Assembly (NCBI GenBank): GCA_963978545.1
Contig: OZ021731.1
Span: forward strand, 57,895,242 to 57,959,241
Length of the DNA stretch: 64,000 bases
Source of the DNA: Linyphia triangularis
Lineage: Eukaryota > Arthropoda > Arachnida > Araneae > Linyphiidae
Direction of reading: 5' to 3'
The notes beneath the pieces are model-generated. The model did no database searches, was not told the DNA's origin, and saw only the letters and a program-made list of their open reading frames with translations. The position numbers and the translations under genes are program-made. Shown piece after piece: positions 56,417-64,000 of this stretch (positions within the stretch are counted from its first letter, which is position 1; the number at the start of each line of letters is the position of its first letter).

Positions 56417-59400
56417 GTTACTTTTAATTCAGATAATAATAAAATTAATAAAGTAGGCGAGTTTGGTGAAAGACTTAATTGAAAATGTATTGTTTATGTC
56501 GAAAAAGCGGAACTACTTGTAGAATGGTATCATGTATAGTATTAGGAAAAAAGTCAATCACTAAATATCCATTAAAACTGCCTGAATCCTCTTCATTTCT
56601 CGAATCTTCTGATTGAAATGACTTGTTTTCTTTTATTGAAGGTGAGCAGGTTAAAACAATGGTATTCTTTTTTTTTTTTTGACAGCTGTTCGCTCTGAGT
56701 TCAATGGTTTTTACGTTGACAAAAAGTAAACTTTTTTTCTTTTCGATGATTGATTGGATAGCTGATTCTGAAAGGCAGTTGATTTTTTTTTTAATATTAT
56801 CTTTTTATCACCGAGGTCACAAAATGATGGCGTGTGGTGATTTTGTGAGGTGGGGTTAGAACAAAGAAAGTATTAGAAAGTGCGCGTTTCGATTGACGTC
56901 CTAATGGCTCGCGCGAAAATAAACTGAACTCGTATGTATTTAGGAACTGTGGGTTTAGAGGCGTGACAGTAGTGTGAATTTAGACGGAGTAAAAAGTATG
57001 TGTAAAGACAGTGATGGATGAAAAAGCATCACACATTGTAATTGCCTTATTTCGGAAATAAAGAGAAACAATAGAACTTTCAAGACTCAACCGCATGCGG
57101 TTGCACATAAGACTAATCGGCCAATAATAACTTTTAATGCAGACTAATGAACTCTTAGGCAGCATATGCATTTAGATTGCTTATAGGAATTACTTTGGAA
57201 GTTTATAAGAGTTAAATATTTTATTCCATTGCTGAGAGACATACTGAAACTCGATTTGGAAAGCAGAACTCGACATGGTTCGTGTAGAAGGCGGTTTTAG
57301 TTATAAATCGTATCACGTACATCCGTCATTCAGAACCCAACGGAACTTTTTAACGTTTAATTGCGATTTATCTACAAATAATAAAGGGAATTGTTTAAAG
57401 TGGGAAAAAATTTATATCTGAGACTCAACATTCTAAAATCTTTATTTTTAGAATTAATTTTTTAAAAAAGAATTTATGCAGCAACCTATGGTGCTTTGAA
57501 ACTTAAACTATTTTAAATTTTCATTTTTTTTTTTTTTTTAAATTAAAATATTTCAAAACTTTGCTATTTCCTAGATATGATATATCTAAAAAACTTTTTT
57601 AAAAAATCCCTTCATTTTTGCATAAAATTACATCTTTTAATTCATATCAAAAAGCGTCTTTATGATTTTTCAATAAAAAAATTGATTATTTTTTGTTAAA
57701 TATTTTGGACAAAAACTATAAAATCCATAGTAAGCTCAAAGCTCCAAAAGCTTTTTTAAAAAAAGTTGAATAAAAAACGTAATTCCTGAAGACAAATTAA
57801 AGAAATATATATATGAAAAATAATTGTGGAAAGTTTCATGGATTTATAACTGGTAGTTTTTAAGTTATGTCAATTTAAACTCAAAAAAGGGTCAAAAAGC
57901 CTTCACCGAGAAAAACAGTTTTAAAGTTTCAAGATGGTATGTCTGAGATACTTAAGTTTTTGTTACATGGCAACTGTATTTCAAATTTGACTAATGATAG
58001 AAATAAATTTGTTATGCCATTTTATTCAAAAATATTTGTATTATTTTTTCCAATAATAAATTATTTTTTTTGAGAATTTTAAAAATTTTGCTTCTTAGAC
58101 CCCATTAAAATAGTAATACATTTATTTATTATAGTTTAAAGTTAATTTATTATCTATATACTATTGTTGAAGTACCACAAGAGAGTACCCTGTCATTGAG
58201 TTTGAAAATAAAAAAAATTCTAACTTCGAGTTTAAAACAAATTATACATTGGGAAATTGTAAATGAACTATTTGTCAGAAATGAAGGCCTTAGTCTTTGT
58301 TTATCTTTTATCAATAAAGGGAGAGGGAAAAATAGGTTCGTCACAAAAAAATTTCTAGTATTAATATACAAGATAGAATTTTGCATTTGATTGTATTTAA
58401 AATAAACGTTCGCTGAAATTCCTTTTATCCATAATAAACTATGAATGAGTGGTAAGAATACACTCAGCCCCTCATTAGTTTAAACTTTACTTGTAAGGGC
58501 TATTATTAATTTCGCGGTAAAATTCTAAATTATACGAGACGTACTTTTATTGTGCTATTTTAAATTACGTTGTAAGAATTTATTCTAAATTACGTTGAAA
58601 GAATGCTGTTCTATGCAGATTCATCATACTAAAAATACCATAAAATTTTCATTCTTTAGCATCAAGCTAGTTTCAAAATTTTCAATAAATTTACTGACAA
58701 ATAATGGCGACCTTTGCAGTTTTTTCTTTCTGCTTAGTTTAGAATTCTGCATTGAGAAAAATTACAAAAGTTATTTGCAAGTATTTGAAAAATCGTCATT
58801 TAACAATCGTCTGAAATTAGAAACCTGTATAAGAAAACATCTGTGTGTAAAAACGGCTTCTTAGTGACAGAAAGAAACATTATAAAATGCAATTTTGGTT
58901 ATCTCTTATAAAGAAAATAAGTTTATTGATAAATCTAGTTTCCAAAATCGCCAAGTTGGCGGTACTTTTATTGCTGATATTACCAAATTGCAATAAAAGA
59001 TGCGTGTGTAAGTGATAAAGGAATTTTTGTTAAGAAACTTCGACAACTCTATTTTAAAGGGTTTTGCTTTTAATTAGTAATTATATTTGGAGCAAAAACT
59101 AATAATAATAAAAGAATACGTAAAATTACAATTAAAAAAAATAAAAAAATTCTCTATTAAGCTTTCTAATTTTCATTAGAAAGTTTTGACCAGAGGGATC
59201 GTAATTGTAGCTGGCGTAAAAGCATCGGTTTAGTAACAGTGACTGTCACATATACCATTAGTTTTAGCTATATTCTCTTTGAAGTATGATAATGCGTATT
59301 TTGTTGGAATGTGTGGTTGGTTAGTTGGAATTTTTCTGGCAAAGAACATGCGAAGGCTTTGTTGCATTGTAACATTGTTTTAACATTTACAATTACGCCT

Positions 59401-60548
59401 TGTAATTTTGAACTTGGTTATATGACGATTTATGTTGAAATGAATTGGACTTGAACGGCAATTGGTTTAAAGAAAAAATAAATTCATAAACAGTCTTCTT
59501 TTTTCATGCACATTTCTCAGTGACATTTATTAACTCCGAACCTGTAGATACTCAAAAGTATGTTAGAAGCAAGCAGACTGAATTTTCACTAAAACAGTTC
59601 AAGGTAGTGGTCTGCACAAGTTCATAAACAGTTCCTAGTACATTTTAAAAAACTACTTTAGTAATTTTTATTTATTATTGCTTCTGTTTACATTTATGAA
59701 ATCCTGCATTACTTATGGCCAAAGAATTAAAGCTATTGTAGACTTAGCCACTTAGTTTCCGAAAATGTCTAAAAAAGAAACAGAGCATACCGTAAAGAAA
59801 GAATACATTACTTAAGATATATTGCAAGTTAATTAAGTTAGCAAATGCCCACTTAAAAACGAAACATGGAAGTAAAATATTTAATTCCGAAAGCAAACTG
59901 TCAGACAGACAAATATAAAACTTAGGATTCTTCTCATGGCTGTGAGACATTGATTTATCTTCGTCGCCATTCCAGCTCATTTCCTTTCTACCATCCTCCC
60001 GCTTGTATTCCGACAATTAAGTATAGATAATAGTCGATGTCAAACGACTGAAAGATGCTCCATGAATTTGGCTAGGCAGACACAATTTCTAGCTGCTCCA
60101 GCGTTCCAGCATTTCTTGTCTTGTTCAGAGTCCCGGCAAACCGCCATCTGTCTCCATTTTCACGGGCTTCGCTCAGCTGAGGCGAATCCAATGGCCTAAA
60201 GGCAACTCTCGCGGCTTTTTCCTCTTCTAAACTATTTTACGGTTTTTATACAGTTTTTTTTTCCTGTGTTCTCTGTGTTTCGATCCGGTTGGTACTGAGG
60301 ATATGGCTTGACGAGAACATTTGCGCCGCTTTTGTCGACGCAGAACTATTGTCTGGGAATTATTCTGCTTATAGTTGGCGTTTTAGAGAAACTCTGCTTT
60401 CTTAAGAACTGGAATAAAACTCCGTTTTTAATGGAAGATACTGTTTTAAGCGTAAAATGTGTTATCACTATCGACCTTTTTAATGGTTGTCGTTCGGAAG
60501 AAACTTGTAATATGATAAGCACATAATTTGAAATAGTCTAGTTCCAAT
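56417..60548. other. Long gene-free AT-rich stretch
   Basis: Homopolymers at 56669 and 57525. GC-richer at 60050-60240. Open frames at 58150-58390, 58595-58864 and 59744-60016 show no recognised domain and overlap each other on opposite strands in places. Confidence 0.4.
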
Positions 60549-60561
60549 GGACAATTCCCGT

Positions 60562-60595
<34 letters not shown>

Positions 60596-60996
60596 GAGTG
60601 AAATTAGTTTATATTTTATTATTATATAGAATTTCTTTCTGATCCCAAAAATTAAAACAAAAGTTCTTTTAAAAAAATTAGTTATTTAAATATTAAGAAA
60701 AGAAAATGCTCGAAAACCTAGTCCGATAAAAACGCTATATTTTAGCTGTGACGTTAAAACTTCCTTCCGTTTCCATGTTTATGGTGAGGTTTCTGCCATA
60801 TAGTTGGTGTTTGCTTTTTAGACAATTGCCATATCCCGTGCCGGTTGGCGCGATTTGCGAGAAACTTGCAAAACTGGTTTCCGCTGCTGCGTTTCAAGCC
60901 AAGATTCAAGCCAAGTTTAGAACAAGTGACGTCACACTAGCTTCGAGCAAAATGAGTAGTTTTTCCTGCTTAAATAAACCAGCGATATTAGGTTGC

Positions 60997-61038
<42 letters not shown>

Positions 61039-61146
61039 CGCAGTGAGCACAAATTTTTGTGTCGATTGCCTTCTCCAAACATTTAGAATTAAATTTAATA
61101 AAAAATTAAAAAAAAAAAAAAAAAAAAAAAAATGCTGAAATTGTCC
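60549..61146 (-). mobile_element. Family F element, copy 3, AT target duplication
   Basis: 598 bp, reverse to copies 1 and 2. Ends GGACAATTCCCGTATTT and AAATGCTGAAATTGTCC; AT outside both (60547-60548, 61147-61148). CRE-like words at 60749 (TGACGTTA) and 60927 (TGACGTCA). Three A-runs (60566-60593, 61002-61037, 61108-61132), two next to the ends and one beside TTGCAAATT. The 112-codon open frame at 60748 runs into the A-run and is not coding. Confidence 0.9.
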
Positions 61147-61771
61147 ATTGTGATTTTATAAATATGGTCTTAATTTAAACTTACGATGTTTAGAGCATCA
61201 AGCAATTTTAATTAATTTTAAATATTCTGCGTTCCCAATTTCGAAAAGATATGATCGTTAGAAAAGATTCCAGACGGTTCTAAACAAATGCAGTTTTACG
61301 TCCCAAAAGTAACTAACGACGTTTAGAAATGAACATCTCTGAAAGCAATAAAAATGTATGAATGAAGCTACGTTTATTGGACAGTCAATAACATTCAGAT
61401 TAACTTTCTGAATTTTATTCACTATTTAATAAACATGCAAGTAGTTTCAATCCCTTTTGAGTATTTTATATGTTCAATTTTAAAGACAGTGAGTGTCTTT
61501 TGTGACACTCTGTATTATGGTCACTTTGTAGAATGTAAAAATAACGTTCACAAAAGGTGTCATTGAAATAAAGAGAAAACGGGAAAATTATATAAGTGAC
61601 TTTTTTTTTTATGTCAGACGATTCCTCTGCTCAAAATATAAATAGTTGAAAATATAGTTATCATTGATTGTTAGATGTAAGTAAAGTTTATACAGCGCAA
61701 TATATAAACTAAAAATACAAATTTACCATTGAAGAATTGTATTTTAGACAACTGACAAATATTTTCGCAAA
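61147..61771. other. Featureless AT-rich stretch
   Basis: Nothing recognised between the two F copies. Confidence 0.45.
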
Positions 61772-62292
61772 GGACAATTCCCGCATTTTAAATTTTTTAT
61801 TTAATTCTAAATGTTTCGAAAAGACCATAAACATAAAAATTTCGGCTCAGTGCGCTTTTTCTTTTTTTTAATTTGCGATCAAAATTACCTTGTTAGAACG
61901 ACTCATTCCTTTGGCATTGAATGTGACGTCACGGCTTCGCACATATCTTAGCTTGAAATGCAGCAGCGGAAACCAGATTTGCAAGTTCCTCGCAAATCAT
62001 TCCAGCCTGTACGGAATGTGGCAATGGTCTACCAACGCCAACTTTTTTAACGCCAACTATTTGGAAGAAATCTCACGATAGCCATATAAACGATAGGGTC
62101 TCTTTACGTCACGGATTTTATCGGCAATTTTGATCGGACAGGTTTTCGCTCGGTTTTGGGGCATTTTCTTTTCTTAATATTTAAATAACTAATTTTTTTA
62201 AAGAAAATTTGTTTAAATATTTTGAATCAGAAAGAAATTCTTCATAAATATATACTAATTTCATTCGTTTTTAAAAAATGCGGGAATTGTCC
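61772..62292 (+). mobile_element. Family F element, copy 2 (best ends)
   Basis: 521 bp with perfect terminal inverted repeats GGACAATTCCCGCATTTT and AAAATGCGGGAATTGTCC. TGACGTCA at 61924 and TTACGTCA at 62104. Flanks (AA / AG) do not show the AT pair seen for copies 1 and 3. The 63-codon open frame inside is not coding. Confidence 0.92.
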
Positions 62293-63065
62293 AGTGGTGA
62301 GAAAGTTGAATGAATTCCAAAAATTACTTAACTCGTAAAATGGAAGATTATTAACGAGAAAATTTCATTTAAAAAAGTTTGTTTTGAAATTAAAGAAACA
62401 AAAACATTGTCAGAGAACATTAGGAAATATACGAAAAATATACTAGCTGCCTTCTCTATTTACGAAATTAACCAGAAGAAAAAAAATCTAAAGAAAAAAA
62501 CTTAAAAATTCAGTAGTTTAGCATTTCTTAACAAAGAATGGGATATTCGGCGTGTGAGTAATCATTCCCTTAAAGTCTCACTTTTTTTATCCATTCGAGA
62601 AAACCAAACCCATCAAAACTTCCTTAACTTTCTTAATTTTGTGTTAGATTTGTAAAAGGAAACCATTTATTGCTCGCGAGTATGAGAAAGTGACTAGTTT
62701 GCAACTTCTATGCTACTCGTCAGTGTATCGCCCAATCACGAGCCGCCTTCGTTAGCCGTCTCATTTTACTCGAATCAGTATCCCTTTATTCGAATACAAC
62801 CGTCTTCTATATATCCTCAACTCTCTTCTTCCATCCAAGGCTTGGAAATAAAAGTGTTGAGCACCTCATAATTTACCGAATTTGAAAAAGTAATTTTGCA
62901 ACAAGTTACTTTGTAATTTCTATACCAAGATTTTCCAAATTTGAGGCACGTGGTAGAGTACTTTATTGTACTAGTGTGGTAAATATGGATTCATAGACTG
63001 AAGTTGCCAACTTTAATATAGATACCTATTAAAATATTTTTTACATGTGATTATAATAAAATATC
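62293..63065. other. Gene-free stretch
   Basis: GC-richer at 62690-62780, with no gene signal that I can read. Confidence 0.45.
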
Positions 63066-63186
63066 GCATACAACTTGCGCGAAATAACTTTTTCAAATTT
63101 GGTAAATTATTTGACTCGTGCCAATGCACTCGTCAAACAAGCATTTTTCTTCGGCTGAAAAAAGTATTACTTTCACAAGTTGTATA
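63066..63186. mobile_element. Element M foldback, copy 2
   Basis: GCATACAACTTG-GCGAAATAACTTTTTCAAA faces GCTGAAAAAAGTATTACTTTCACAAGTTGTATA; the loop holds TTGGTAAATTATTTGACTCGTGCCAATGCACTCGTCAAACAAGC. Same layout as 45688-45836. Confidence 0.65.
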
Positions 63187-64000
63187 AATAACAATTTACT
63201 TCCAATTAACAGATATAAGTCTGCTTAAATAGATTAATGAAAGTATTACACAAGGGAACAAAAAATAAATCTATATCGAGTTTTTCAGAGACATCTATAT
63301 GTTTTTAAAGTCTGAAAAAGTGTTTTTTTGATAAAGAGTTCGCATGTCTGTGTTTATCTATAAATAGAATAATACCAGAAACGACCATGCTACAATATTA
63401 ATATTCAAATTTGGTGTATTTACGAGACGGGGCAATAAGGTTTTCGTCAAAATATTCTAAATAAGGTGACTTTAATTGAAATTTGGGTTAATTAGCAGTT
63501 ACCTAAACAAAATGACACGGCCGCTCAATTATTATAACTATCGTTTTGGTTTAATGTGTTATAATTAGCCTCATCACTGAAATCCATATAAAAATGAACT
63601 AGTGGAGTAAAAAAAAAAAAAAAAATTCGAATTTTTTATAAGAAAGAAATTTTTTCTTATTAACGGTCACTAGTAGTCTTTATCTAATATTGAAATTTCC
63701 AGATCTTTTGAATAGAAGTAAACTGAAAGATGCATTCGCAACTAATCGATTTTTTTAATATATATTCTTATATAAATATTTAACTTTGATTCTGCTGTAC
63801 ATTGTAGTAAATTATGAAAAGACTATGAATGTTCTTCTGTCTGTTTGTATTCAGTTTTTAGACGATTCGGGAAATTGACAATCGCTCGAGTCGCCAAACT
63901 CATCAGCTTGGTGATATTCATCAAAATAATTTCGTTCAAAACGCTTCAAGCTCCTTTCGATCCTTTAAAATTGGATAAGAATAGTTGACTTTTTAAACCT
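63187..64000. other. Featureless AT-rich stretch
   Basis: A 17-A run at 63609-63625. Nothing else recognised. Confidence 0.45.

Noticed and set aside
60748..61086. 112-codon open frame ending in poly-lysine
   Set aside because: Lies within F copy 3 and reads through a 36-A run; homologous frames in F copies 1 and 2 are closed.

Overview
This 64 kb window is AT-rich, gene-poor metazoan DNA: an intergenic stretch or very long introns. I found no host protein-coding exon, rRNA, tRNA gene, CRISPR array or bacterial signal that I can support. The long A/T, TA, CAGA and C runs, the tRNA-derived SINEs, and the cut-and-paste transposon remnants (mariner/Tc-like, hAT) point to an arthropod. The transposase style would suit a chelicerate such as a spider, but that last step is recollection of family style, not proof.

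What can be read is a dense record of non-autonomous mobile elements, which I lettered by comparing copies inside the window. A (11-bp inverted ends AATCCTTTATA, internal ~143-bp repeats): 240-825, 3388-3808, 8471-9641, 16790-16930, 27778-27925, 33315-33505. B (~700-790 bp, hairpin at one end, CTAG then T at the other): 8657-9350, 23657-24233, 26932-27542, 53324-54111. C (1.65 kb with a 146-bp tandem array): 6386-8045. D (605-bp mariner-like deletion derivative): 14906-15510, 27964-29235. E (660-830-bp foldback element): 11977-12809, 25238-25926, 28235-28896, 30930-31510. F (AT target duplication, GGACAATT ends): 47586-48144, 60549-61146, 61772-62292. J (240-bp palindromic TA element): 38090-38327, 44224-44464. 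K (2.47-kb element with ~0.9-1.1-kb inverted arms that carry coding sequence): 43091-45559. N (hAT): 21558-22428. O (hAT-like): 39475-40527. Q (~540-bp mariner-like derivative): three copies. T, L, M, U are further inverted-repeat elements.

Layout. 1-9.7 kb: A copies, SINEs, the C array and a B-in-A nest. 9.7-20 kb: E with a 73-bp satellite, D, and a decayed ~105-bp array split by a fresh SINE. 20-32 kb: the densest nest (hAT in Q, E in Q, B in U, E in D). 33-37 kb: an AT minisatellite and a cluster of CCAAT and CRE motifs. 37-47 kb: J, T, O, L, K (with J inside it), M and U. 47-64 kb: F, B, a 206-bp array and M, between long featureless stretches.

Several nests can be checked inside the window because an uninterrupted sister copy gives the empty site. 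This yields insertion order and target duplications: CCT for E in D, TA for J in K (where removal restores an open frame), and a 7-bp repeat for the hAT in Q. All transposase reading frames seen are broken, so nothing here looks autonomous. I see no convincing new biological system. The most unusual items are the coding-arm palindrome K, the satellite that seems to have grown out of the end of an E element, and element families that carry CRE motifs and expandable A-tracts at fixed places.
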